Source: Bacteroidales bacterium
Lineage (GTDB): Bacteria > Bacteroidota > Bacteroidia > Bacteroidales > UBA10428
Direction of reading: 5' to 3'
Length of the DNA: 64,000 bases
Assembly (NCBI GenBank): GCA_016931575.1
Contig: JAFGEO010000146.1
Location: forward strand, 1-64,000
A program made the position numbers and the translations under genes. The notes under the pieces were generated by a model. The model was not told the DNA's origin, searched no databases, and saw nothing but the letters and a program-made list of their open reading frames with translations. This document shows positions 8,456-16,137 of this stretch, one piece after another (the first letter of the stretch is position 1; each line of letters begins with the position of its first letter).

Positions 8456-9369
8456 CATTCTGATTGTCCGGGTGCCTGGATATCTATATCGTTTACTTTT
8501 GCCAGGGAGACAAGTCCACCCATTGCCCCCAGATTCATCGAATCCAGGGCCGAACTGGGAACAATTACCATCGATCCTTTCTCTTTCAAACCTTCAAACA
8601 GCATATTCATTCCCCTGAGTTGAAGAGCTACCGGGTTATTTCGGTAATGCTCGCTTGCCTTGGCGAACTTCTCAGCAATTTCGGTCTCAGCAGTTCCCAG
8701 AATAACACGGGCGCGCCTTTCACGTTCAGCCTGTGCCTGCTTACTCATGGCATCGGCCAGGGCCTGGGGAATAATGATGTCTTTAATACCCACATTCTGG
8801 CAGGTAATGCCCCAGGGATTGGTATTGTTATCGAGCACCTTCTGCAGGTCATCGGCAATTTTATCCCTTTCCTGTAACAAATCGGCAAGCTCATGTTTTC
8901 CAATGATATCACGCAGACCCGTTTGTGCAATATAGGCAATAGCCTTTTCGTATTCCTGGACTTCCAGGGCTGCTTTCTCGACATCCCAGACTGTCCAGTA
9001 GACTACTGCATCCACATTAACAGGAACGGTATCCTTGGTTAGCGTTTGTTCAGCTTTAAAATCCGTAACCCTTACCCGCTGGTCGATGTATGTTTCTATC
9101 CGGTCGATAATGGGAATGATCATGAAAAATCCTGGCCCACGTAATCCCCGGTACCTCCCCATTCGGAGGATCACAGCCTTTTCCCACTGATCAGCAATGT
9201 GAATGGAGACGGCTATGAATACGGACAATAAAAGACAGGTAAACATAATTGGCTGACTAATCCAGCCTCCTGAATAGAATCCAATTGAAACACCTGCCAG
9301 AGCTACCAGAACGGCAGCAGAAACAGGATTCAAAGCACCTTTTGTACGTTGGCGAATTTTTGATCTCAT
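8455..9369 (-). CDS. Slipin-type SPFH/band 7 membrane protein
   Basis: A 304-residue stomatin relative. Two N-terminal hydrophobic segments (about 17-33 and 40-58) anchor it; the band 7 domain (about 60-220) carries the slipin hallmark I-L-R-M-G-R-Y-R-G-L-R-G-P-G-F-F and R-V-T-D-F-K-A-E-Q-T-L-T-K-D. A coiled stretch with Q-A-Q-A-E-R-E-R-R-A-R-V-I follows. Such proteins oligomerise into membrane microdomains and scaffold proteases or transporters. No NfeD-type partner protease is beside it; instead it is cotranscribed with a GntR regulator (1-base gap), which suggests inducible expression. Confidence 0.85.
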   Translation of the reverse strand: MRSKIRQRTKGALNPVSAAVLVALAGVSIGFYSGGWISQPIMFTCLLLSVFIAVSIHIADQWEKAVILRMGRYRGLRGPGFFMIIPIIDRIETYIDQRVRVTDFKAEQTLTKDTVPVNVDAVVYWTVWDVEKAALEVQEYEKAIAYIAQTGLRDIIGKHELADLLQERDKIADDLQKVLDNNTNPWGITCQNVGIKDIIIPQALADAMSKQAQAERERRARVILGTAETEIAEKFAKASEHYRNNPVALQLRGMNMLFEGLKEKGSMVIVPSSALDSMNLGAMGGLVSLAKVNDIDIQAPGQSE

Positions 9370-9370
9370 A

Positions 9371-9739
9371 CTAATTTGATTTTTGGAGTTCGTTGATAAT
9401 ATCTTCTACAGAAAACCCGTAACTAAAAGCCACAGTCGAAAATTCATTACAGATATCCCTGAGCTTCCTTTCTTTTTCTTTCTCCGGGATCTGTATCTGG
9501 ATGTTGCCAATGAAGGTTCCGGTGCCTTGCTGGGTTTCAAGTACATTCCTGATCTCCAGTTCTTTATAAGCTTTTGCCACCGTATTCAGATTTACCTTTA
9601 GTTCCACTGCCAGGGCCCTGACTGTGGGCAACTGATCTCCCACCTGCAATTTGCCGCTGGCTATCCCGAATTTTATCTGATCGATAATCTGACGATAAAA
9701 CGGGGTACCTGCCTTAGGGTCTAAAATGAAACTTATCAT
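9371..9739 (-). CDS. GntR-family regulator, YtrA subfamily
   Basis: A 122-residue regulator: winged helix-turn-helix (about 10-75) with P-F-Y-R-Q-I-I-D-Q-I at the start and P-T-V-R-A-L-A-V-E-L-K-V-N-L-N-T-V-A-K-A-Y in the recognition region. The short C-terminal tail, with no large ligand domain, defines the YtrA type, which usually represses a neighbouring transporter or membrane-protein operon and its own gene. Here the following gene is the slipin. A palindrome just upstream overlaps a good promoter, so autorepression is likely (see the two site entries). Confidence 0.88.
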   Translation of the reverse strand: MISFILDPKAGTPFYRQIIDQIKFGIASGKLQVGDQLPTVRALAVELKVNLNTVAKAYKELEIRNVLETQQGTGTFIGNIQIQIPEKEKERKLRDICNEFSTVAFSYGFSVEDIINELQKSN

Positions 9740-9763
9740 TTTATTATTTGTATATTGTTTTAT

Positions 9764-9776
9764 TTGTATAGTACAA
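9764..9776. promoter_or_regulatory. Candidate GntR operator overlapping the gntR promoter
   Basis: Inverted repeat TTGTA-N3-TACAA, 25 bases upstream of the gntR start codon. It covers the expected transcription start and touches the -7 box. A further TATTTGTATA copy lies 16 bases away (9745-9754 versus 9761-9770), giving direct half-site repeats about 1.5 helical turns apart. Binding by the encoded GntR protein is inferred. Confidence 0.5.
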
Positions 9777-9804
9777 TTATACGCTAATAATCTTAATTAG
9801 CAAA
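9774..9804 (-). promoter_or_regulatory. Bacteroidota-type promoter of gntR-slipin
   Basis: On the minus strand: TTTG (9801-9804), a 19-base spacer, then TATAATTG (9774-9781), one mismatch from the TAnnTTTG -7 consensus. The predicted start is about 28 bases upstream of the gntR ATG. Confidence 0.55.
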
Positions 9805-9873
9805 TAGTATTTGAACAAAAAACATCAGGATACACAATCGCTCCAAGGCCGGAGGATCAAATTCTCAGGGGTA

Positions 9874-10737
9874 CTACTCTGAAAAATAGGCGCTGTTATT
9901 AAGCAATTTTCGCAGTCTTCTGAGGCTTTCTGCACGAACCTGCCTGACTCGTTCTGTCGACATATTGTAATGTTTCGAGATATCTGCCAGGGTATGGCTG
10001 GAGGATCCGAAAAGTCCAAAAGACATGATTAAAATTCCGGCTTCCCGGGTAGGAAGTTTCTTAAGGGCCCGGCCGATATTGGTATTTACTGATTCATCGA
10101 TCAGCAGATCATCAGGTGCCGGGATAACGCCTGATTCAATCACATCGTAGAGGCTGAAATCGCTATCTCCGTCCTGCGATAAAGGAGAATCGAAAGAAAC
10201 CTGACGCATTTTAAAATGGTTTGCTGTTTTCACCTCATCATCACTTAAATCGAGGTAGTCTGCAATTTCAGTTTCTGTAGGCTCTCGTTCGAGTTCCTGT
10301 TCAAGATAGGGAATTGCCCGGGTTATTTTTTTCATTGAGGCAATTCGGTTTAAAGGAAGACGTACGACCCGGGTCTGATCGGAAATTGCCTGGGCAATGG
10401 ATTGCCGGATCCACCATACTGCATAGGAGATAAATTTGAACCCTCTTGTCTCATCAAACCTGGAGGCCGCTCTTACCAGTCCGAGGTTACCCTCGTTGAT
10501 AAGATCAGGAAAAGACAGTCCCTGATTTTGATATTGTTTTGCCACGGAAACCACAAAGCGCAAGTTAGCGACCACCAGTCTCTCGAGCGCCTGATCATCC
10601 CCTGTCTTGATTCTCTGGGCAAGTTCCACTTCTTCCTCAGCCGATATCATCGGATATTGGTTAATCTCGGCAAAGTATCGGTTTATGGACTCTCCGTCGC
10701 GCTGAGTTATTTGTTTTGTTATCCTAAGTTGCCGCAT
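9874..10737 (-). CDS. Divergent primary-like sigma-70 factor (RpoD/SigA-type paralogue)
   Basis: A 287-residue sigma factor of the size of Bacteroidota RpoD. Region 1.2 and region 2 are near-canonical (N-L-R-F-V-V-S-V-A-K-Q-Y-Q-N-Q-G-L; Y-A-V-W-W-I-R-Q-S-I for -10 melting). Region 3 and especially region 4 depart from the phylum's housekeeping sigma: the HTH reads S-T-E-R-V-R-Q-V-R-A-E-S-L-R-R-L-R where R-E-R-V-R-Q-I-K is usual, and the C-terminus lacks the basic K-L-L-K end. This suggests a group 2 paralogue with altered -33 recognition or anti-sigma contacts. It follows the nitronate monooxygenase gene by 7 bases. Confidence 0.85.
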   Translation of the reverse strand: MRQLRITKQITQRDGESINRYFAEINQYPMISAEEEVELAQRIKTGDDQALERLVVANLRFVVSVAKQYQNQGLSFPDLINEGNLGLVRAASRFDETRGFKFISYAVWWIRQSIAQAISDQTRVVRLPLNRIASMKKITRAIPYLEQELEREPTETEIADYLDLSDDEVKTANHFKMRQVSFDSPLSQDGDSDFSLYDVIESGVIPAPDDLLIDESVNTNIGRALKKLPTREAGILIMSFGLFGSSSHTLADISKHYNMSTERVRQVRAESLRRLRKLLNNSAYFSE

Positions 10738-10744
10738 TCAGCTT

Positions 10745-11824
10745 CTACTTATGATCCTTTTTTGCCTGGAAATATTCCTGCACCAACTCTGTAAATACTT
10801 TCTTCACAGTAGAGATTTTGCTCACCCTGGCAGTATTGGCACCTGTAAAAGCGAATCCATCGGAGAGTTTTCCCCTATACGCCTGAAATAAAGCTTCAGC
10901 AATGCAATAGTTGGTTGTTTTCGGATTACAGGATTTCAGGCAGTGGTATTTGCATGATTTAGGTTTGCGCTTCCCTTCCGAGGCTTCTTTAAGGAAATTA
11001 TTAAAAATCGTTCTTCCCGGCATACCAACAGGGCTGGTGATAATTTGAATATCTTGTTCCTCTGCTTTGACAAAGGCTTTTTTAAACCTATGCGATGCAT
11101 CACATTCCCGGGTTGTTACAAAGCGGGTACCCAGCTGTACCCCAGAGGCACCCAGTTCCATAATTTTAAAGGCATCATCGCCATCATAGATCCCTCCGGC
11201 AGCAATCACCGGGATATGCTTGTGATACTTTTCTTCTATTTCATTTACCACCTTCATAACCTCGGTAATAATATTTTCAAGGCGGTTACTTTCAAGCTCC
11301 AGCTCATCCCTTTTGAATCCCAGATGCCCGCCGGCTCTGGGCCCTTCAACAACAATAGCATCCGGCAGATAATTATAATTCTGCACCCATTTATTGCATA
11401 TGATCGAAGTTGCCCGGGCTGAAGAGACAATCGGAACCAGTTTGGTTTTTGAATCTTCCCTGAGATATTTCGGCAGGTCAAGAGGCAATCCTGCTCCCGA
11501 GAAGATGATGTCTATCTTTTCTTCAATGGAAGTTTTCACCATATCCGAAAAATTTGTGATAACAGACATAATGTTTACCCCAAGTACCCCCAGGGTTTTC
11601 TTACGTGCCCTCCGTATTTCATTACGGATAGCATCAATGTTACTTTGCCGGTAATTTGCCCTGGGCCCTTTTCGCACCAAGCCGATTCCTACTGTGGAAA
11701 TCACTCCGACACCTCCCATGTTAGCCACTGCAGAAGCAAGACCGGACATGGAAATACCAATACCCATTCCTCCTTGAATAATTGGAATGGGTATTCGTAA
11801 ATCACCTATATAAAATTCTTTCAA
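10745..11824 (-). CDS. Nitronate monooxygenase family protein (FMN, 2-nitropropane dioxygenase-like)
   Basis: A 359-residue TIM-barrel flavoprotein. The N-terminal P-I-I-Q-G-G-M-G-I-G-I-S binds FMN; G-P-R-A-G-G-H-L-G carries the conserved His; A-A-G-G-I-x-D-G and G-V-Q-L-G-T-R-F form the phosphate-binding end. An inserted segment with K-x-C-K-Y-H-C-L-K-S-C-N-P near residues 290-305 holds several cysteines, seen in a Bacteroidota/Clostridia subgroup. Family members oxidise alkyl nitronates, but close relatives include enoyl reductases, so the substrate is uncertain. Probably cotranscribed with the sigma factor. Confidence 0.82.
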   Translation of the reverse strand: MKEFYIGDLRIPIPIIQGGMGIGISMSGLASAVANMGGVGVISTVGIGLVRKGPRANYRQSNIDAIRNEIRRARKKTLGVLGVNIMSVITNFSDMVKTSIEEKIDIIFSGAGLPLDLPKYLREDSKTKLVPIVSSARATSIICNKWVQNYNYLPDAIVVEGPRAGGHLGFKRDELELESNRLENIITEVMKVVNEIEEKYHKHIPVIAAGGIYDGDDAFKIMELGASGVQLGTRFVTTRECDASHRFKKAFVKAEEQDIQIITSPVGMPGRTIFNNFLKEASEGKRKPKSCKYHCLKSCNPKTTNYCIAEALFQAYRGKLSDGFAFTGANTARVSKISTVKKVFTELVQEYFQAKKDHK

Positions 11825-11842
11825 ACTAGTCTGATTTAAACA

Positions 11843-12028
11843 TTACAAACAACATTTGTTGCATACAATCCCTTCACCCTGCTTCACTTCAAAACAGACT
11901 TCCTGGCCAACAGTAAATTCATTACAGGTATTTGTATCCCTGATTGATGAATAAAAAAAATTGACTTTATCTGATACAATGAAACCGAAGGATCTGGTTT
12001 CATTGTATCAGATAATTTTTCCTGTGCG
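11843..12028 (-). pseudogene. Cold-shock-domain protein remnant (in-frame TGA, no start codon)
   Basis: Reading the minus strand gives G-K-I-I-(stop)-Y-N-E-T-R-S-F-G-F-I-V-S-D, then F-F-Y-S-S-I, then T-V-G-Q-E-V-C-F-E-V-K-Q-G, ending in C-N-K-C-C-L and TAA. This matches a CspA-type domain in order: the K-W-F-N-x-x-K-G-F-G-F-I strand, the F-x-H-x-S-S-I RNP2-like strand, and the G-Q-x-V-x-F-E-V strand. The codon expected to be Trp is TGA (12008-12010), and no ATG, GTG or TTG precedes it in frame before the RRM gene's end. It lies between the RRM gene and the nitronate monooxygenase gene. Either a decayed gene or a sequence recruited as the RRM terminator. Confidence 0.6.
11967..12015 (-). terminator. 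Perfect 20-bp hairpin downstream of the RRM gene
   Basis: Arms 11967-11986 and 11996-12015 are perfectly complementary over 20 bases with a 9-base loop. On the minus strand it lies 18 bases after the RRM stop, and eight T residues follow after a 6-base gap. It overlaps the 5' part of the cold-shock remnant: the right arm encodes G-F-I-V-S-D. Termination or mRNA end protection is likely. Confidence 0.7.
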
Positions 12029-12032
12029 TAAT

Positions 12033-12305
12033 TTATCTTCTCCTAAAACTTCCAGACTGCTCTTTCCGGGGTTTGGCCTCATTAACAATCAACTCACGAT
12101 TTTCCAACACCGCGCCGTTCAGTTCTTCAATAGCAGTTTTGGCAATTACTTCATCTTCCATCACAACAAAACCAAATCCCTTGCTGCGTCCTGTGAATTT
12201 ATCCTTGATAAGATTTGTCGAACTTACACTACCATACTCTTCGAAAATGTCACGTAAATCCTCTTCAGTTACTTTAAAGTCAATGTTTCCTACATAAATG
12301 TTCAT
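12033..12305 (-). CDS. RRM-domain RNA-binding protein
   Basis: A 90-residue single RNA-recognition-motif protein: RNP2 as I-Y-V-G-N-I (3-8) and RNP1 as K-G-F-G-F-V-V-M (42-49), followed by a basic tail (K-P-R-K-E-Q-S-G-S-F-R-R-R). It matches the glycine/arginine-tailed RRM proteins common in Bacteroidota and cyanobacteria, which bind RNA and often respond to cold. The strong hairpin after the stop and the adjacent cold-shock-domain remnant support an RNA-chaperone context. The upstream 412 bases contain no other clear gene, so a long 5' leader is possible. Confidence 0.9.
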   Translation of the reverse strand: MNIYVGNIDFKVTEEDLRDIFEEYGSVSSTNLIKDKFTGRSKGFGFVVMEDEVIAKTAIEELNGAVLENRELIVNEAKPRKEQSGSFRRR

Positions 12306-12717
12306 CGTAATTCTATTTTTAGTATTATACCTGTGTAATATATAGAAGTGAATAAATACCTGGTTACCGGGATTACTGTCTGGTTATTCAGTCAAAATCA
12401 ATTTTGGTGTAAACGATCATCGATATCAGTCGCTGTTCAACAAATTAAAACCGTGAAATCTTTACTTCATGACTTTTGATCATTCAGTAATACCATGAAG
12501 CAGGTACTATCCGCGTACTCTTACTTATAATTAAAAAATGGATTCAAAAAAAAGTGCAGATATGGCTAAAGTGGAGAGATTTATTAGATATAAAAGCCCA
12601 GATTCTCAAATCTTGATCGCGCAAAGATATGCATTAATATTGAGACTGTTACTATGTTTTTGCCTTTATCCTGAAAATTGATTCACCTATCTTTTTATTT
12701 ATATCAGCTATTTCGGG
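12306..12717. other. 412-base AT-rich intergenic stretch
   Basis: Between the RRM gene and the acetyltransferase gene, both on the minus strand. It is AT-rich and contains no recognisable RNA gene or consensus promoter. It could hold a long leader for the RRM mRNA. On the plus strand it includes one 47-codon frame, listed separately with low confidence. Confidence 0.5.
12538..12681 (+). CDS. Possible 47-aa ORF, unsupported by homology
   Basis: An ATG preceded by an A-rich run opens a 47-codon frame ending in TGA. The product has a charged N-terminal half and a hydrophobic C-terminal half (leucine-rich, two Cys). I do not recognise it, and it may be a chance frame. Confidence 0.12.
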   Translation: MDSKKSADMAKVERFIRYKSPDSQILIAQRYALILRLLLCFCLYPEN

Positions 12718-13209
12718 CTATAAATTTTTTTGGAAGAATACGACATCCAGGATGCGGTTAAACTTTTCTCCAACACCTTTAAGATGGGCACATTTTTCAA
12801 AGCCTTGTTTTTCAAAAAGTCGCACACTCCTTGAATTTTCAGCTGAAATTACACCAATGAGCACTGATATTCCGGCCTTACGTGCCTCATCTTCCAACAG
12901 GTTCAGGCAGGCGATTCCATATCCCCTGTGCCTGGCATCCGGATGGATATAAATAGACACTTCGGCTGTCCGGTCGTAGGCCTTTCTGTTTTTATACCTT
13001 CCGTAATAACCGTATCCCACAACCTGGCCCGCCTCTTTCATTACATAAGTCTGATAGCGGTCCTCCCCCATTGGAATCATCTGCCTGAGATCGTCCAGGG
13101 AAAGCTGCTCTGTATGAAAGGTAGCCGTATCCTTCAGTACATAATAATTGTAAATCTTCAGGATACCCTTAAGATCCGCAGCCTGAAGTTTGTTGAATTC
13201 CATCGTCAA
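12718..13209 (-). CDS. GNAT-family N-acetyltransferase (phosphinothricin acetyltransferase-like)
   Basis: A 163-residue GNAT enzyme. The acetyl-CoA loop H-R-G-Y-G-I-A (about 96-102) follows the A-E-V-S-I-Y-I-H strand, and E-N-x-x-S-V-R-L-F-E-K-Q-G-F is the C-terminal motif B. The start I-Y-N-Y-Y-V-L-K-D-T-A-T-F resembles the Pat/Bar and MddA group that acetylates small amino-group substrates such as phosphinothricin or methionine sulfone. A perfect -7 box (TATATTTG on the minus strand, 13224-13231) lies close upstream, with a weak -33. An alternative ATG two codons inside (13203) is possible. Confidence 0.8.
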   Translation of the reverse strand: MTMEFNKLQAADLKGILKIYNYYVLKDTATFHTEQLSLDDLRQMIPMGEDRYQTYVMKEAGQVVGYGYYGRYKNRKAYDRTAEVSIYIHPDARHRGYGIACLNLLEDEARKAGISVLIGVISAENSRSVRLFEKQGFEKCAHLKGVGEKFNRILDVVFFQKNL

Positions 13210-13246
13210 GTGTGTGTTTCCAGCAAATATACCTGAATTTTCTGCT

Positions 13247-14074
13247 CTATCCTTCGATCAGGGTAAGAGTCCAGATAATGGACCCTGTGGCCACGGTGAT
13301 CCCACATTGTGATCCTTCCGCCGTCAGAGCCTCATCCAGGTTAAAGATAAGACTTGCATCCGGGGTCTCATTAAAAGGTGTTTCATTAACCAGAACCCAC
13401 ACGCCCTCCGAGAGTGCCCAGATCTGCTGAATATCATTCTGCACGGTAACCCCGCCATCGACTTCAATATTAATGACAGTCCCTGCCTGTACTAGTTCGC
13501 CTGTGGGTATCAGAGCCCATTCCCCTTCACGGATTATCCTGGAATCATCGGATACCATAGTTTCCCCTGAGTATATCAGGAGTCCTGTGCCAAAATGGAT
13601 TAACGCTGAATCGCCAACGATAGTTGCTGAAACCTGGGTTTCCACGTCCCATTCAGGATAGGTGCTTGTGTAGTGTACATGCAGGAAACCGGAATAGTCT
13701 TTATCGAATTGCAAGGCCCCCTGGCTTACCGTGATGTTAATGACATCCGCTCCTTCCTCTCCTTCCGAATCGACGGCTATAAGTCTTATCTGATGTTCAC
13801 CGGCCGACAGGCGGGTAAATATTGTTGTTCCCTGTCCTAGTGTATCATCAATGTCGGATACCCAGGTAAGTTGTGTGCCGGTAAGTACTCCATCCTTCGC
13901 ATCGCTTGCTTCCCCGGTGAAGGAAATCAGGTCGGCAGTAGTCCAGGAACTGCCATTATCCGGCTGAACAATGGTCACTTTAGGTGCATTCGCTTTATTC
14001 CCGACCAGTTCACAGGAAACAAGAAAAAAGGACATGATCAGGAAAACAGGTAGTACTTTCAGATGCTTTCTCAT
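13247..14074 (-). CDS. Secreted lipoprotein with Ig-like domain, function unknown
   Basis: A 275-residue lipoprotein: N-terminal hydrophobic signal ending in L-V-S-C with the lipidated Cys at residue 21. Residues about 30-115 (P-K-V-T-I-V-Q-P-D-N-G-S then G-E-H-Q-I-R-L-I-A-V-D-S-E-G) look like an Ig-like beta-sandwich of the kind found in surface proteins. The C-terminal 150 residues are beta-rich and unassigned. The ATG at 14074 is chosen because it begins a proper signal peptide; the longer frame starts 18 codons upstream. A good promoter precedes it. Confidence 0.7.
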   Translation of the reverse strand: MRKHLKVLPVFLIMSFFLVSCELVGNKANAPKVTIVQPDNGSSWTTADLISFTGEASDAKDGVLTGTQLTWVSDIDDTLGQGTTIFTRLSAGEHQIRLIAVDSEGEEGADVINITVSQGALQFDKDYSGFLHVHYTSTYPEWDVETQVSATIVGDSALIHFGTGLLIYSGETMVSDDSRIIREGEWALIPTGELVQAGTVINIEVDGGVTVQNDIQQIWALSEGVWVLVNETPFNETPDASLIFNLDEALTAEGSQCGITVATGSIIWTLTLIEG

Positions 14075-14125
14075 GGTTAAATGAATTTTGCATAACAACA
14101 TCAAAGATGAAACCAAATACAGGAT

Positions 14126-14156
14126 CAAACCTAGAAAAAAAAAGGACTGATGTCAA
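14126..14156 (-). promoter_or_regulatory. Bacteroidota-type promoter of the lipoprotein gene
   Basis: On the minus strand: TTG (14154-14156), a 20-base spacer, then TAGGTTTG (14126-14133), a perfect TAnnTTTG. The start codon lies about 45 bases beyond the predicted transcription start. Confidence 0.55.
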
Positions 14157-14235
14157 CTATTTATCTAATAATCTTGATATTCCAGGAAAGTAAAACGATT
14201 GTTTCCCCTGTTAACCGGGATACATTTAACCTATA

Positions 14236-15357
14236 TTATTCCTGACTTTCATACCCGATCAGACCGGCAGCAAACCACAACATAGGAGCCTGACCATGGA
14301 AATCGCCGGTAACCCTGGGCCGTTCGAGGTAAAATTCTGCATCCTGGCTCTGGCCGGTACCTACACAAACCTCCCTCAATTTTCCTTCATCATCGACATA
14401 ATCGCAAAGGGCGAGCCATGCCTTCTGATAGGCTTTCCGGTATTCGGGCCCTTCAAGAATCCCGTGCTCAACTCCCATCAGCAAGGCATAACCAAACATA
14501 GCTGTTGAAGAAGTTTCCTTCCAGGCTTCCGCATGATCGATCAATTGCCTCCACATTCCATCCTCAGCCTGGTATTTCACTAGGGCATCCATCATTCTTT
14601 TATAGCCGGTTAGGATATCGTTGTAATACACATCCTTTTCGGGGATCTCCGATATAAGTTCGGCCAGTCCGGCTGCAACCCATCCGTTCCCCCGTCCCCA
14701 AAAAAACGGAGCATTCTCCCCATGATGGAAGAGTCCATTCTCCTGTTGCAGGCGGATAAGGTATTCCGTGACTTCCAGCGATGCGTTTTGCAGGTAGACA
14801 GCATTTCCTGTTGCACGGTAGGCTTGCACCTGCAGGCTGCTGATCATGTATATGTCATCGATCCAGAACCGGGTTTGGTTCGACATGCCATTGGCCAGGG
14901 GATCAACCCACTGCTTATCGGCCAGCTCCTTACCCTGCAAAAGGAATTTATCGACTCCGGTCTGACGGTATATTTCCAGTGGCAGGATACCATAGACATT
15001 CACATCGACATGCCCCACATCGCTGATCAGTCCACTGTCAGCAATATTTTCATAGCGGGAGATGACCGTCTGCAGCAGCGCCTTATCTCCCACTTCCCCG
15101 GCAAACCTTGCCACACCGTATGCGGCACAGGCTTCGGCATAATGGATAGTCCTTATTTCCGGCGTAATATACATCATGTAGTCAGGTCGGGTGAAAAGTT
15201 CATCACAGAGCATTTTTCCGATTTTCTCCGGCGCTTTATCTGCCGGCCAGAAATGTTTTTCCTGTTTTTGATCGGTTTCACCTCCATTCCCCGAACAGGT
15301 GATCATGAAAAGTCCCAGTAAAGGGAGGTAAAAGGCAGAAAAAAGTTTTCGTATCAT
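14236..15357 (-). CDS. GH105-family unsaturated rhamnogalacturonyl hydrolase, lipoprotein
   Basis: A 373-residue (alpha/alpha)6-barrel enzyme. Family traits are V-D-V-N-V-Y-G, the F-W-I-D-D-I-Y-M segment with the catalytic Asp pair, F-W-G-R-G-N-G-W-V, and D-G-M-W-R-Q-L-I-D near residue 265. GH105 (YesR/YteR type) cleaves the 4,5-unsaturated uronic acid left by pectin or other uronan lyases. The signal ends in M-I-T-C-S with Cys 21 lipidated, so it sits on a membrane surface. The internal ATG at 15357 gives the normal signal peptide. It follows the DUF2284 gene by about 40 bases. Confidence 0.85.
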   Translation of the reverse strand: MIRKLFSAFYLPLLGLFMITCSGNGGETDQKQEKHFWPADKAPEKIGKMLCDELFTRPDYMMYITPEIRTIHYAEACAAYGVARFAGEVGDKALLQTVISRYENIADSGLISDVGHVDVNVYGILPLEIYRQTGVDKFLLQGKELADKQWVDPLANGMSNQTRFWIDDIYMISSLQVQAYRATGNAVYLQNASLEVTEYLIRLQQENGLFHHGENAPFFWGRGNGWVAAGLAELISEIPEKDVYYNDILTGYKRMMDALVKYQAEDGMWRQLIDHAEAWKETSSTAMFGYALLMGVEHGILEGPEYRKAYQKAWLALCDYVDDEGKLREVCVGTGQSQDAEFYLERPRVTGDFHGQAPMLWFAAGLIGYESQE

Positions 15358-15397
15358 AGAAAAAAGATTTATACGTTTCCACACAGAAAAAAAATGC

Positions 15398-15934
15398 TTA
15401 CTCTACCAGCAAAATGGCTATGCGATGAAAGTGTGACGGATTTTCTTTTACGACTTCCATCTCCCACCCGGCATTTCGAACGGTCTGGTAGACATCTACA
15501 GCAAATGCCTCAGGACTGGGCCGGGCATTTTTTTTATCCAGGCAATCCACACGGTTTCCTGAACAGTGTTTACAGGTATCGCAACAGGTCTGATTCAGGA
15601 GGAAGGTCCTTTCATGCCCCAGGAGGAATACTCTACGTTCGAGTTCCAGCAACTTCGAGGTCATTTCCTTCGACCAGTCTGAAGGATAATTTCTCCGATC
15701 GGCAAATTGGGAAAACCGGATTAGAATCGCAGAAGTATATTCTCCGAAGAAGTTTTTACACTCCTCCACGGAGGGGGTATTTGGAGGGCAGCATCCCAGT
15801 CCGTAATCACTGCAGCTAAACATGCATTTCACCCTCACCCACTGGGCAACGGACACGCTCCGGGGGTCAATCCACTTAAAATCGGAAAGGTCCGGATCAT
15901 TCAATAGTTCTTCAATGAGTTCCCTATCTTCCAT
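15398..15934 (-). CDS. DUF2284 metal-binding protein
   Basis: A 178-residue Cys-rich cytoplasmic protein. Cysteines occur as V-K-C-M-F-S-C-x-D-Y-G-x-x-C-C-P-P-N (about 37-50) and later as C-C-D-T-C-K-H-C with a further Cys near 130, the DUF2284 pattern taken to bind an iron-sulfur cluster or other metal. No reaction is known. A near-consensus promoter lies just upstream (15942-15973), though very close to the start codon. Divergent from galK. Confidence 0.8.
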   Translation of the reverse strand: MEDRELIEELLNDPDLSDFKWIDPRSVSVAQWVRVKCMFSCSDYGLGCCPPNTPSVEECKNFFGEYTSAILIRFSQFADRRNYPSDWSKEMTSKLLELERRVFLLGHERTFLLNQTCCDTCKHCSGNRVDCLDKKNARPSPEAFAVDVYQTVRNAGWEMEVVKENPSHFHRIAILLVE

Positions 15935-16137
15935 GATTTCACGAAATTATCGGCGTTGTTTTCTCCCTCGCAATTTAGGGAAACGACACAGATTTTCAAA
16001 AGTGAAGTATCAACTCATTTATTCAGGTGAAAGGCTACGAGGCTGGTATTAAAAAACGTAATCACCACCTTTTAAGAACATAATTATACCCTTCGATTAG
16101 GATTTTTCCTCTATTTTAGACCGCAAATACTACAGCA

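Noticed and set aside
11961..12020. Selenocysteine insertion (TGA within a hairpin)
   Set aside because: The TGA lies inside the stem arm, the expected residue is Trp, and there is no start codon for the frame.
14722..15321. 199-codon plus-strand frame
   Set aside because: Antisense to the GH105 gene and without family features.
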